From positions 2,116,001 to 2,180,000 of the forward strand of contig NZ_JAUSZN010000001.1 in assembly GCF_030817595.1 (NCBI RefSeq): 64,000 nt of DNA, written 5' to 3'. The notes beneath the pieces were generated by a model. The model worked only from the letters and a program-made list of their open reading frames with translations, did no database searches and was not told the origin of the DNA. Below are positions 44,301 through 53,596 of the stretch, one piece after another. How positions within the stretch are numbered: the stretch's first letter is position 1; every line of letters begins with the position of its first letter. Origin of the DNA: Neobacillus niacini. GTDB lineage: Bacteria > Bacillota > Bacilli > Bacillales > Cytobacillaceae. The translations under genes and the position numbers were made by a program.

Positions 44301-46616
44301 TTAATGCTGACCCGGGATGAACTTGGTAAGATCAAACTGAACAAAATTGAATTTACCTGTAAACGCGAAATCTCCATTCTTCTTATACTCCTTCGTAACA
44401 GGGTTCATCGCATCCCTTCCAATGCTTAGACCTTCAATACTGACCATGGTTGCTGTTTGTACTTGACCTTCACCACCTTTTTTTCCATTGATGTAAAGAG
44501 TACCATTACCGCCGGCCATACTTGTTCTATTAAAAACAAACTTAACTTCCGATTTTCCTTTTGGTACATTGACGCTGGATGTGATCTTTGAGATAGTATC
44601 AAATTTGTTATACAAGAATTCAAGCTTGTTATTCTTGATGTAGAAGGTAAATCCACCAATTTCATCTCCCATTGCAGCTAGTACCCCGGAACCTCCCTCT
44701 GTTATAGGTACCGTAATCGTAAAACTATTGGTATTTACCTGCGGCATTGCCTTAGGATTAAGGGTTCCTACCCCTGGGTAATACTTGAATGTTGTCCGGT
44801 TTGCTGGAGAATCTGCTGTGACATACCCCATTTCTGCAGGAGAGCCCTCAGTCAATGGCAACATATTATGTTTTTCGGCCTCTGACATAAATAGCTCTTG
44901 AAGTTCCTTTAGTTTTTCAGGATATTTGTTGGCAACATTTGTGGATTCCGTATAGTCTTCACTCACCTTGAACAATTCCCATACATCCTCATCGAAGGAT
45001 GTTCCATTCTTATGAACAGAAATCGCCTTCCATCCGTCGTGATAGATGGCTCTATTTGGCTGGTGATAAGTTATAGCTAGGTTTCTAACCTCAGGTGCAT
45101 TGACGTTATCAAAAGTGCTCACAATACTTGTACCGTACATTGGCATTTGTGAAACTCCCTTTAATTCCTGTGGGGGTTCAACTTCAAGGACGTCAAGCAC
45201 GGTTGGAGTAATGTCCGTTACATGAACGTACTGACTTCGGATGCTTCCTTTGTCTTTTATACCATTTGGCCAGGAAATAATGAGCGGATTACGTAAAGCA
45301 CCGGCATATACGCTTCCCTTATATTTATTAAACGGAGTATTACTTACCTGAGCCCAGCCTTTAGGATATAATGCCTGCATCTCTGGTCCGCCAATCAGTT
45401 CATATTTTTTCATTAAGTCATCTACAGAAGCTACCCTGCCTGCTGTAAGTGCACTAAAAAAGCTGTCAGTACCATTTTCTCCTCCTTCTGGGGCTGCACC
45501 GTTATCACCTAAAAGGACAATCATGGTATTGTCGTACTGTCCGGTTTCCTTCAAATAACTTATCAGCTTGCCAACTTCCTCGTCAGCCTGTGTGATGAAT
45601 CCAGCATATGCCTGCATAAATCGTTTATATAGCTTCTTTTGCTCTTTAGAAAAACTTTCCCATGGCTTCACACTCGGGTCAGATTTTGCAAGCGTGGTAT
45701 TTATCGGGATAATTCCAAGTTCCTTTTGACGCTCAAATCGCTCCATGCGGATGGTATCCCAGCCTTTATCATAGACACCATCGTACATATCGATATATTT
45801 TTCCGGAACCTGTATTGGGGAATGCCCAGCACTGAAGGCATAATTCATAAAGAACGGCTTGTCCGGATAAATCGAAACGTGGTCCGTAATATACTGCTTA
45901 GCATGTGATAGCAAATCATCATTTAGGTTATACCCATCGGTCTTTGGAGCTTCAATCAGTTCATTCCCATTAACCAACTGTGGTTTGAACTGGCCAGTTT
46001 CCCCATCCATATAACCGTAATATCTGTCAAAGCCTTTAGACAGAGGCCAGTAATCGAAAGGTCCTGCTGGAGTCACTGTATAGATTGGAGCAATGTGCCA
46101 TTTTCCAACGCCGAATGTGCTGTAGTTGTTTTCTTTTAAAATTTCGGCTACCGTTCCCGCAGCAGGGGTGACACCCCCTTGGAAATTCGGTCGTTCAGGT
46201 CCTAACGTTACATTTGCTACATTCCCCATTCCGACAGAATGATTTTCCCTTCCAGTTAGGAGTGAGGCTCGTGTTGGTGAACAAAGTGGAGTAGTGTTAA
46301 AGTTATTGTACCGAAGTCCATCAGCAGCTAGCTGATCTATATTAGGCGTTTTAATTTCTGACCCATAGGCACCAAGGTCAGAGAATCCAATATCATCTAG
46401 GACAATGTAGATAATATTTGGTTTTTTCTCACCATTCGCATATTTGATTGGGTTTGTTGCGGCTTTATTCGTATTTTCTTTAGGTTTTTCGCTTGTTTTT
46501 GCGAATGAAATATTTGAGCTGCATGCTGTCATTGTGGCTGTAAGGGTGAGCATTGAACCAATTGCAAGGGCTTTCATAATAGGTTTGGAACCAGAATACC
46601 TGTTTACCAATTTCAT
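44301..46616 (-). CDS. Exported arylsulfatase lipoprotein
   Basis: 771 residues. The signal peptide ends in the lipobox MTAC at about residue 32, so the enzyme is anchored outside the membrane. The sulfatase S1 domain starts KPNIIYIVLDDIGFSDLGAYG (metal Asp pair), and the formylglycine motif is CSPTRASLLTGR, the Cys type. Further active-site blocks are GKWHI and LLGDNGAAPEGG. Residues from about 610 on form an extra beta-rich domain (YINGKKGGEG, IEGLSIGRDA). It likely frees sulfate from aryl or sugar sulfates. The maturase gene in the same unit must act in the cytoplasm before export. The neighbouring aromatic genes make phenolic sulfates plausible substrates. Confidence 0.93.
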   Translation of the reverse strand: MKLVNRYSGSKPIMKALAIGSMLTLTATMTACSSNISFAKTSEKPKENTNKAATNPIKYANGEKKPNIIYIVLDDIGFSDLGAYGSEIKTPNIDQLAADGLRYNNFNTTPLCSPTRASLLTGRENHSVGMGNVANVTLGPERPNFQGGVTPAAGTVAEILKENNYSTFGVGKWHIAPIYTVTPAGPFDYWPLSKGFDRYYGYMDGETGQFKPQLVNGNELIEAPKTDGYNLNDDLLSHAKQYITDHVSIYPDKPFFMNYAFSAGHSPIQVPEKYIDMYDGVYDKGWDTIRMERFERQKELGIIPINTTLAKSDPSVKPWESFSKEQKKLYKRFMQAYAGFITQADEEVGKLISYLKETGQYDNTMIVLLGDNGAAPEGGENGTDSFFSALTAGRVASVDDLMKKYELIGGPEMQALYPKGWAQVSNTPFNKYKGSVYAGALRNPLIISWPNGIKDKGSIRSQYVHVTDITPTVLDVLEVEPPQELKGVSQMPMYGTSIVSTFDNVNAPEVRNLAITYHQPNRAIYHDGWKAISVHKNGTSFDEDVWELFKVSEDYTESTNVANKYPEKLKELQELFMSEAEKHNMLPLTEGSPAEMGYVTADSPANRTTFKYYPGVGTLNPKAMPQVNTNSFTITVPITEGGSGVLAAMGDEIGGFTFYIKNNKLEFLYNKFDTISKITSSVNVPKGKSEVKFVFNRTSMAGGNGTLYINGKKGGEGQVQTATMVSIEGLSIGRDAMNPVTKEYKKNGDFAFTGKFNFVQFDLTKFIPGQH

Positions 46617-46826
46617 TCCCCCTTTAAAAGAATAGATTATTTCTTTCTATAAACCTCTTACATTCCAGTGCTAAAGTTGCATACCTCCCCATTTCCAATG
46701 AGTAAGCGCTTAACTTATATAAAAGTATAGGTTAGTATAAAATATTAGAGAATATAAATTCTTGTTTACAGTAATACGAATTTTATATATATTCTGTTAA
46801 TTATGTCTATTAAAGGAAAAGTTGGT
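46617..46826. other. Upstream region of the sulfatase unit
   Basis: 210 AT-rich bases. A near-palindrome GTAAGCGCTTAAC at 46702-46714 is a weak cre-like site (11 of 14). A TATACT box is visible on the minus strand just upstream of it. No gene seen. Confidence 0.35.
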
Positions 46827-47582
46827 TTAATCTATAATTGCTACTGCCCGGGTCCATCCACCGCTTGCACCCTTAATTTTCACTGGGAATACCGATATCT
46901 TAAATCCATATGGTGGTAATTGATCTAAATTTGCTAGTTTTTCAATTTGGCAATATTCTTTCTCTTTACCAGCATAATGAGCGGCCCAAAGTACACCTGG
47001 GCGTGGATTTTCCTTATAATCCGCTGCTTGAATGGCCAGTGGAGTATCCCAGCCCCAGCCGTCTGTCCCCATCACTTTTATGCCTTGTTCAATCAGCCAA
47101 AGAGTGGCTTCGGCCGAAACCCCTACATGTATTTCACTATAATTGGGCTCGTATCGTTTTTTATCCGCATCACAGCGAATCATTACGATATCAAACGGCT
47201 TTAACTGGTAATCTATTTTTTGTAATTTTTCCTGTAGGTCTGAAATGCTTACTGCATAACCCGCAGGCTTGTCGGTAAAGTCAAGGACAACACCATCACT
47301 GAAAAACCATTCAAGCGGGAGCTCATCAATGGTCCTCGAAGGTTTCCCTTCTGCTGTTGGCCAATAATGCCAGGGTGCATCAACATGGGTGCCGGCATGG
47401 CTTGTCAGAGACAGAAACTCCCCGGCAAGTCCCTTTCGCTCTGGAAAATCATCCGGTGTGACACCAACCAACTTTGCTCCAAATTCAGCGCCCTCTTCAT
47501 GCGTTTCATAACGGATTGTAAATGGAAGTGGATCTTTTAACTCTTCTTCGATTGAAACACTTAAATCTATTATTTTAGACAT
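46827..47582 (-). CDS. Cyclase family protein (metal-dependent hydrolase, KynB-like fold)
   Basis: 251 residues with the family motif TSHAGTHVDAPWHYWP (His/Asp metal ligands). Members include kynurenine formamidase and isatin hydrolase, which open amide or lactam bonds, as well as lactone hydrolases. The insert GWGWDTPLAI is seen near residue 175. It is the last gene of the sigma-54-controlled aromatic operon. It may hydrolyse a lactone or amide intermediate. No closer function can be given. Confidence 0.85.
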   Translation of the reverse strand: MSKIIDLSVSIEEELKDPLPFTIRYETHEEGAEFGAKLVGVTPDDFPERKGLAGEFLSLTSHAGTHVDAPWHYWPTAEGKPSRTIDELPLEWFFSDGVVLDFTDKPAGYAVSISDLQEKLQKIDYQLKPFDIVMIRCDADKKRYEPNYSEIHVGVSAEATLWLIEQGIKVMGTDGWGWDTPLAIQAADYKENPRPGVLWAAHYAGKEKEYCQIEKLANLDQLPPYGFKISVFPVKIKGASGGWTRAVAIID

Positions 47583-47629
47583 ACGTCACCCTCCGTTTTT
47601 GTTAGCTATTTATTAAGGATTTTGTTCTA

Positions 47630-48400
47630 CTATGCAAATACACCGCCATCGACCGGCATGGCATGCCCGGTTATAAAAGAGGATTCATCCGAACTCAACC
47701 ACAAAATGACATCGGCTACCTCTTTAGGCTGACCCATCCTCATCATCGCCTGTTCATTTGTAAATTTCTCTCTTAATTCTTGATTATTTCTTAAATTTAG
47801 ACGCCCATCCATAATCATCGGTGTCTCAATTGCGGTAGGGCAAACAGCGTTCACGCGAATATGTTTCGTTGCATATTCAAGTGCGGCTGTTTTCGTTAAC
47901 CCAATCACGCCATGCTTCGTGGCTGAATAAGGAACATTATTGGGATGTCCTTTTAAGCCGGCAGCAGAGGAAACATTAACAATTATTCCTCCACCTTGTT
48001 TCAGCATTTGGTTTAATTGGGCTTTTACGGAATACCACATGCCGGTGAGATTCACCGCTAACACTTGATGCCAGCGATCCTCCGGATACTCATGTGTTGG
48101 AATACTTACACCACCCGTTATCCCTGCACAATTTACCGCATGATCCAGCCGTCCAAAATGCTCCACAGCTGCTTGAACCATCGCATCCCCATCAGCACTT
48201 TTTGAAACATCACTTTTAATAAAAAACGCATCTCCACCAATTGATTCAATAGAAGCTAAGGTTTGCTGCCCACCTTCATCATTAATGTCAGCTACGATAA
48301 CTTTTGCTCCTTCCCTTGCAAAAGAAATTGCTGTTTCCTGTCCGATTCCTGAACCTGCACCACTGACTAAGCAAACCTTTCCTTCAAATCTTTTGGGCAA
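47630..48400 (-). CDS. Short-chain dehydrogenase/reductase
   Basis: 256 residues, TTG start at 48400 with GGGGGTGA upstream. The NAD(P) motif is SGAGSGIGQETA, the substrate motif NCAGITG, and the catalytic set is Ser (NVSSAAG), Tyr and Lys (YSATKHG). It ends DGGVFA as usual. It is in the aromatic operon after the tandem-repeat region and could oxidise or reduce a hydroxy-acid or alcohol intermediate. Confidence 0.92.
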   Translation of the reverse strand: MPKRFEGKVCLVSGAGSGIGQETAISFAREGAKVIVADINDEGGQQTLASIESIGGDAFFIKSDVSKSADGDAMVQAAVEHFGRLDHAVNCAGITGGVSIPTHEYPEDRWHQVLAVNLTGMWYSVKAQLNQMLKQGGGIIVNVSSAAGLKGHPNNVPYSATKHGVIGLTKTAALEYATKHIRVNAVCPTAIETPMIMDGRLNLRNNQELREKFTNEQAMMRMGQPKEVADVILWLSSDESSFITGHAMPVDGGVFA

Positions 48401-48473
48401 TGAGTCACCCCCTTATACAAGATAAATTGAAACCTCACCAATTTAGCATTTATGATTGATTTGTGTAGGTTTT

Positions 48474-48757
48474 GTCCTAATGAACCTTTCATGGGGACCA
48501 TTTCTATCAAATTTCGAATAGATTTGACCTCATTAACCCTTCATGAGGACCATTTCTACTAAATTCCCATGTGGTAGGGTCTCATGAGCCTTCCAAGAGA
48601 CCCATTTCTATCAAATTTCCAATAAGTTGGGCCTCATGAGCCTTCCATGAGGACCATTTCTATCAAATTTCCAATAAGTTGGGCCTCATGAGCCTTTCAT
48701 GAGGACCATTTCTATCAAATTTCCAATAAGTTGGGCCTCATAAGCCTTTTATGATGC
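48474..48757. repeat. 52-bp tandem repeat array with covarying hairpins
   Basis: The word CCATTT starts at 48498, 48550, 48602, 48654 and 48706, an exact 52-base period, five units plus a leading partial unit. At each unit border lies a hairpin with arms of the type CCTCATGA/TCATGAGG (for example 48684-48691 with 48697-48704), six in all. Unit 3 has GGGTCTC (48577-48583) paired with GAGACCC (48597-48603), and the last unit CATAA with TTATG, so base changes in one arm are matched in the other. The array fills most of the gap between the FAH-family and SDR genes and is probably transcribed. Confidence 0.93.
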
Positions 48758-48815
48758 ACATTAATCAAGCTTCGTCTACTTTAATCGAATCTTCCCCACC
48801 TACCATCTCCTGCAA

Positions 48816-49721
48816 TTAAACAATCCTGTTTTTTAATACTCCAAGTCCCGTAATTTCCAATTCCACTTCATCTCCAGGTTCTAGCCAGCGGTACTTGTCA
48901 GTTCCCAATTCTAAAACACAGCCAAACCCAACGGTTCCAGAGCCGATGATGTCACCCGGGTACAAGGTAACATCCTCTGATGCCCGCTCAATCATTTGGC
49001 CGAATGAATAGTAAATATCTTTAAAATTCCCATGAGACCATTCTTCTCCGTTTACTTTCGCAGTCATTTCCAAGTCAAACACATCACCAATTTTGTATTT
49101 CTGCAATTCATCCTTTGTTACAATCCAAGGACCTATAGAAGTAGCAAAATCTTTTCCCTTTGCTGGTCCGAGTAAAACCTTCATTTCCTGAGCCTGCAAG
49201 TCTCGAGCAGACCAATCATTCAAAATCGTATATCCGAAAATATACTCCTCAGCTTCACTTGCTTTAATGTTTTTCCCTTCTTTTCCAATGATACAAGCCA
49301 TTTCTAATTCATAATCCAATTTCACACACTTCTTAGGTCTTGCCACCTCTTCACCGGGTCCCCTCATAACATTCGGGTTTGAAAAATAAAAGATTGGTAC
49401 TTCATACCATTCTGGGGCAACCGTGTTTCCATGTGTTGCGGCTGCGTTTTTTACATGTGTTTCAAATGCAACATAATCCCGGAACGTACATGGATTTGGC
49501 AGAGGAGCAAGCAGTTCAATTTCGTCGATTGGATAGGTTGGCTGAACCTCTTTTTCTATTGATTGGATAACTGGCAAATAAGCTTCTTGATTTTCCAACA
49601 ATTCGCGTATGCTGGCAGGTAATTTTCCTTGACCAGCGAGCTGCATATCCACTACTTCCTCGCCGCACAGCCATCCGGCACGTTGTTCCCCTTTTGGATT
49701 TCGAAAAGTAATAAATTTCAC
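48816..49721 (-). CDS. Fumarylacetoacetate hydrolase family protein
   Basis: 301 residues. N-terminal cap, then the FAH fold with CTFRDYVAFETHV, the metal ligands in VKLDYELEMACIIGKEG, GYTILNDWSARDLQ and GSGTVGFG. The family hydrolyses or decarboxylates beta-keto acids from ring cleavage. It follows the extradiol dioxygenase gene and is likely to act on the opened ring. The substrate is not clear from sequence. Confidence 0.9.
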   Translation of the reverse strand: MKFITFRNPKGEQRAGWLCGEEVVDMQLAGQGKLPASIRELLENQEAYLPVIQSIEKEVQPTYPIDEIELLAPLPNPCTFRDYVAFETHVKNAAATHGNTVAPEWYEVPIFYFSNPNVMRGPGEEVARPKKCVKLDYELEMACIIGKEGKNIKASEAEEYIFGYTILNDWSARDLQAQEMKVLLGPAKGKDFATSIGPWIVTKDELQKYKIGDVFDLEMTAKVNGEEWSHGNFKDIYYSFGQMIERASEDVTLYPGDIIGSGTVGFGCVLELGTDKYRWLEPGDEVELEITGLGVLKNRIV

Positions 49722-49811
49722 GATCTCATCTCCTAATCTATTAAAACTAATAAAGGATATCTACTTAGACGTCCTTTATTACGTTCATTGAACCTCTAAA
49801 AAATGATAGAT

Positions 49812-50756
49812 TTAAGCTCTTTCTTTTATACTATCAAACTGTGCAGATTCAAAAATATTTACTTCATCCCAGGCATCGTTCGGATTTTCCTCCACCTTCC
49901 ACATCTTAGGACCGTAATCTGGGGCAAAGTACAATGGAGAACCGCCATATATTTCGATCCGATTGCCGCCTGGTTCAATCGCATAAGTCGTAAACGCTTC
50001 ACCTACAGCATGTTTAAATGGTTTCATCTCTAACCTGTAGCCGTTATCAACCACGTAATCTGCAGTCTCCAGCACTTGATCTCGATTTTCCACTGCAAAG
50101 CATAAATGGTTCAGCTGTCCATGTTCCTTCCTAAAATCAGCAAATAAGGCAATTTCATGTGATAAGCTTGAAACAGCTAGTAAAGAACCAACCTCTGTAC
50201 CATTCGGAATAACAATTCCTTCATTGTGTTTAAAACCTAACTCTTTATAGAAATTTGTGTGACGTGTTACATCACTTGTCCATAGTGTCACATGGTCTAA
50301 TCGTCTTACAGAGGCGCCGCGGCTTGGATTTTTTTGCGGACGTGATCTCCATTTACTTTTCAGATGATCTGGGATTTCAGCTAGCTCTACTTCCCAAAAA
50401 ATTTCTTCTAAGTGTCCATCTGGAGAATAATATTGATAGGCTCTTCCATGTCCGAGGTCTCCATCAATCCAGCCTTTACCGCAACCCATGTTCTCGATAT
50501 ATTGCACGGCATCCAGTAAATCTTCTTCACTTTCCGCACGCCAGCTAATATGACCAACACCATTCGTTTTTGCTTCTGTTATCTTTAAACTGTGATGGAA
50601 AAACTCGCCCCAGGCACGCATGTAAACAGATTGACCAACTCTACCAGATTCCTCCATTCCCAAAACTTCCCTAAAGAATTTTACGGATTCTTCTAGCTTT
50701 GGGCTTAATAATTCCACGTGGGCTAATTGTGAGATAAAATGATTTCTTTTTGGCAT
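49812..50756 (-). CDS. VOC-family (type I) extradiol ring-cleavage dioxygenase
   Basis: 314 residues, two VOC domains as in catechol 2,3-dioxygenases. Ligand candidates in the second domain are His in RRLDHVTLW, His in QLNHLCFAV and Glu in GGNRIEIYGG, the usual iron or manganese triad. A conserved Tyr/His segment lies between. The enzyme opens a catechol-type ring. Its neighbours (FAD monooxygenase, C-C hydrolase-like protein, FAH) complete a meta-cleavage set. AGGAGG precedes the ATG by nine bases. Confidence 0.9.
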   Translation of the reverse strand: MPKRNHFISQLAHVELLSPKLEESVKFFREVLGMEESGRVGQSVYMRAWGEFFHHSLKITEAKTNGVGHISWRAESEEDLLDAVQYIENMGCGKGWIDGDLGHGRAYQYYSPDGHLEEIFWEVELAEIPDHLKSKWRSRPQKNPSRGASVRRLDHVTLWTSDVTRHTNFYKELGFKHNEGIVIPNGTEVGSLLAVSSLSHEIALFADFRKEHGQLNHLCFAVENRDQVLETADYVVDNGYRLEMKPFKHAVGEAFTTYAIEPGGNRIEIYGGSPLYFAPDYGPKMWKVEENPNDAWDEVNIFESAQFDSIKERA

Positions 50757-50790
50757 GATTTTCTTCCTCCTAATAATGAAAAGTATTTTT

Positions 50791-51897
50791 TTAAGCGTTC
50801 AATTGAAGTTTGAGCCAATCGTACATCTCGTAAGTCTCGGTAACGTTATCCACCTGGCAATGAGCGGAACCTGGATTACTTTTGGCAACAATTTTCAACC
50901 ATCTTGGGCAAGTTAAATCATTGTATAGATTGTAAGCGTTCTCGACAGAGACCTGACGATCATCTTCACCATGAACAATGTAGGTTGGCATACTGATTTT
51001 CTCCGCAACCCCTTTAAGGTTAAAGAGATCCAACTTTTTCCGTGCCTCTTCCATTGATTCTGCACCAACAACATGCTGGAGAATCTTTGCTAACGGATGA
51101 TTATCTGGACGCTTTGCCCAAACAGATTGATAATCATAAACAGCACCCCAAACGGCACATGCCTTGAATCGTGGTTCAAAGGCTGCTGATCTTGCTGCCA
51201 TATATCCACCCATTGAAACAGCCATGATTCCAACTCGATTTGGATCGATATCAAGGTTTTCTGCAGCCCATTCATATGCAGCAGTACCTGCGACATTGTA
51301 ATCGTAGCGAGATGAAATATGGTTTAACCTTAATGCTCCTCCTTGACCTGGACCATCAATTGCAAGGAGAGCAATTCCCCGTTCATTTAACAGCTGTGCA
51401 GGACCAAAATAAAGTTCCTCTGCAGTCGAATCAAGTCCGCCAAACATAATCACTAATGGTGATTCTTTTTTGCCTGGTACAGCGAAAAAGTATCCTGGCA
51501 GAAAAGAGTTTTCATAGGGAACTTGTACTGCCTTTGGCGGGTTTTCAAGCATTTCCGCTCCTTTTCTAAAGGATTCCACACCTTTTAAATAGGTTGGTAT
51601 TTTTCTAGGATCATCCGGCTGAAGGAAAAACTCAGCGGTTCTGATATAGTTGGAAGCCCGCAAATAGGCCGCTCGGGCTGTTTCACTCTGTTCCTTGTCC
51701 TGGGCTTCATTTGCCACAGCAAGTGTGCGATTGCCAGCTCCCATCCATGCATAATGGAAACTATCCGTATCACCCAGCGTAATATTTCTGGCTGCTTCTA
51801 GAATTTCGTTCACTTCGCCGCCTCCAAAATGGGCTTGGCTAAACATCCTTACAATTTGATAAGACCACATATAATGTTCAGGAAAATAATGCCACAT
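50791..51897 (-). CDS. Alpha/beta hydrolase, 2,6-dihydroxypseudooxynicotine hydrolase-like
   Basis: 368 residues. A helical N-terminal region of about 130 residues precedes an alpha/beta-hydrolase core. The nucleophile Ser is in GIMAVSMGGYMAARSA near residue 220, the acid in VHGEDDRQVS near residue 312 and the His probably in GSAHCQVDN. The layout resembles the 2,6-dihydroxypseudooxynicotine hydrolase/FrsA-like group, which includes C-C bond hydrolases. In this operon it may hydrolyse a side-chain ketone or the ring-cleavage product. Confidence 0.85.
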   Translation of the reverse strand: MWHYFPEHYMWSYQIVRMFSQAHFGGGEVNEILEAARNITLGDTDSFHYAWMGAGNRTLAVANEAQDKEQSETARAAYLRASNYIRTAEFFLQPDDPRKIPTYLKGVESFRKGAEMLENPPKAVQVPYENSFLPGYFFAVPGKKESPLVIMFGGLDSTAEELYFGPAQLLNERGIALLAIDGPGQGGALRLNHISSRYDYNVAGTAAYEWAAENLDIDPNRVGIMAVSMGGYMAARSAAFEPRFKACAVWGAVYDYQSVWAKRPDNHPLAKILQHVVGAESMEEARKKLDLFNLKGVAEKISMPTYIVHGEDDRQVSVENAYNLYNDLTCPRWLKIVAKSNPGSAHCQVDNVTETYEMYDWLKLQLNA

Positions 51898-51956
51898 AAT
51901 TACTACACTCCATACTCTTTATAATTTTTTGAGTCCTTACGTTGTTCTAAAGTCTT

Positions 51957-53087
51957 CTAGATTACCTCTGTCATTCTAATTAGACTTTGTGCCACAATGG
52001 CGTTCGGGTTGTTCTCTTTTGGCAGTCTGCCTTCTAATTGCAAAAGTTCCCAATTAACCAACGTGTTGGAATTATCAACAACAAATTTACAGCGTTCATA
52101 ACGTCTTTCCATGAATTCATTTAAAACATCTACTACTGGTTCGTCTTTTTGCAGCAATTCCGATAAAACGAGGGCATCCTCAATTGCCATGGCAGCGCCT
52201 TGTGCTAAATGGGGAACGGTTGCATGGGCTGAGTCACCGATTAATAAAACCCGGTCCAGATACCAAGGTTTCTCGACAATAAGGGTTTCAAGCGGACGAT
52301 ACACCACTTCCTTCGGATCTGTAATTTGTTCGCTTAATTCTGCGATTAAGCCGCCAAATTCCTGGAAGGCCTCACGCATAAGAACATGCAGCTTTTCCTC
52401 TTGCTTCCATGGGTTTCCTGGTTCCGCGGTAACAACAAAAACATAGCAACTATCCTTTGTCATAGGAACAATACCAGCTTTTGCTTTCTGCCCATAAAAC
52501 ATCGTAATGTTCTCGAGGTTAGCCGGACGCTTTAGGGTATAACGCCAAACAGCTTGTCCGACAAATGTTGGTTCAATATCACCAAACACCATATTACGAA
52601 CCTTCGATCTAACACCATCAGCTCCAATCACAAGGTCATATGTGCCTGAGGTACCATCGGTAAACTTTGTATAAACAAAGCTGTCTGCATTTTCAATCAT
52701 CTCAACAGTAATGCCCATTCGTATCTTTGTTCCATTTTTAATCGCAGCTTGAAGCAATATTTCGTGAAAGTCTCTACGCGGTATACCTCCTGTTATATTG
52801 AACTGCCCGGATGGATGAATAGGTGCATCAAAGATCATATTTCCTTGGGAGTCTCGGATATGTAAGGCAGAGTGTGTAGTGCCCACTGCTAAAAATTCTT
52901 CGGTTATCCCAAGTGCGTCAATTGCTCTTAATGCATTGGATTGAAGGATGATACCAACACCATAAACATTCCATTCCTTTTGCTTCTCTACAATCTCTGT
53001 TTCAATACCAACTTTTTGCAAAGCTATCGCCGTCGTAAGCCCGCCAATGCCGCCTCCAACGATAAGAACCTTTTTTACTTTAGACAT
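51957..53087 (-). CDS. FAD-dependent aromatic monooxygenase
   Basis: 376 residues of the single-component flavin hydroxylase family (salicylate or 6-hydroxynicotinate hydroxylase-like). FAD motifs are VLIVGGGIGGLTTAIALQ, VIGADGVRSKVR near residue 155 and LIGDSAHATVPHLAQGAAMAIEDA near residue 280. It hydroxylates, possibly with decarboxylation, an aromatic acid ahead of ring cleavage. It is the first gene of the operon, about 105 bases downstream of the predicted sigma-54 start. Confidence 0.92.
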   Translation of the reverse strand: MSKVKKVLIVGGGIGGLTTAIALQKVGIETEIVEKQKEWNVYGVGIILQSNALRAIDALGITEEFLAVGTTHSALHIRDSQGNMIFDAPIHPSGQFNITGGIPRRDFHEILLQAAIKNGTKIRMGITVEMIENADSFVYTKFTDGTSGTYDLVIGADGVRSKVRNMVFGDIEPTFVGQAVWRYTLKRPANLENITMFYGQKAKAGIVPMTKDSCYVFVVTAEPGNPWKQEEKLHVLMREAFQEFGGLIAELSEQITDPKEVVYRPLETLIVEKPWYLDRVLLIGDSAHATVPHLAQGAAMAIEDALVLSELLQKDEPVVDVLNEFMERRYERCKFVVDNSNTLVNWELLQLEGRLPKENNPNAIVAQSLIRMTEVI

Positions 53088-53203
53088 GAAAACCCCTCCT
53101 TTTATATGTCTTTAGGATTCAAATGAATTTGCAGTCAAAAAAATTAATCTTCACACTGTGTAGATAGTAAAAAGGTGTGTGTGAATCCTATACCAATTAA
53201 CAT

Positions 53204-53219
53204 TGCAAGAAGCGTGCCA
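53204..53219 (-). promoter_or_regulatory. Consensus sigma-54 promoter of the aromatic operon
   Basis: On the minus strand TGGCAC, five bases, TTGCA: a full match to the -24/-12 consensus TGGCAC-N5-TTGCW. Transcription would start near 53192 and run into the FAD monooxygenase gene. Two sigma-54 activator genes lie 2-5 kb away. Confidence 0.9.
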
Positions 53220-53281
53220 AAACAGAAAACGCTGTCATTTGCAATATTCCAAAAAATGAACAGTCAATTTGTCGTGATTTT

Positions 53282-53329
53282 TTGTCCGAAAACACTACAC
53301 ATGTGTTTGGATTGTCCGAAATCAGTACA
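53282..53329. promoter_or_regulatory. Direct repeats, likely upstream activator sites
   Basis: Two 18-base copies starting TTGTCCGAAA at 53282-53299 and 53312-53329 match at 15 of 18 positions and are 30 bases apart (about three helical turns). An ACACATGTGT palindrome lies between and overlaps the first. They lie 63-125 bases upstream of the sigma-54 -24 box, where enhancer-binding proteins bind. Confidence 0.65.
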
Positions 53330-53596
53330 ACAAACCAACACAGGGATCGTTAATTTTTATTAATGCCCGAAGATTGTCCTTACGCCCATCCAAAAAAGAA
53401 GCCGGATAATCCCCGCGTTTTTTGAATTTTTGATGGTTCAATGGAACTAATTTAGTATTAATATTCCGAAAAGTTTAAATCATTTATTGAAAATAAAACT
53501 ACGAATGTTTATAATCTCTAATTAGAGAACTGTATTAACTATAAGTAAAGTGAAATTAGTGTTAACCGACAACAAATACGAATTCACTTTTACTTT

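Noticed and set aside
46662..46685. Sigma-54-like sequence ending in TTGCA upstream of the sulfatase
   Set aside because: It lies on the plus strand, pointing away from the sulfatase, and its -24 half matches only three of six consensus bases.
48474..48757. Possible CRISPR array in the regularly repeated region
   Set aside because: The whole 52-base unit repeats with no unique spacers, and no cas genes are present; it is a tandem repeat.
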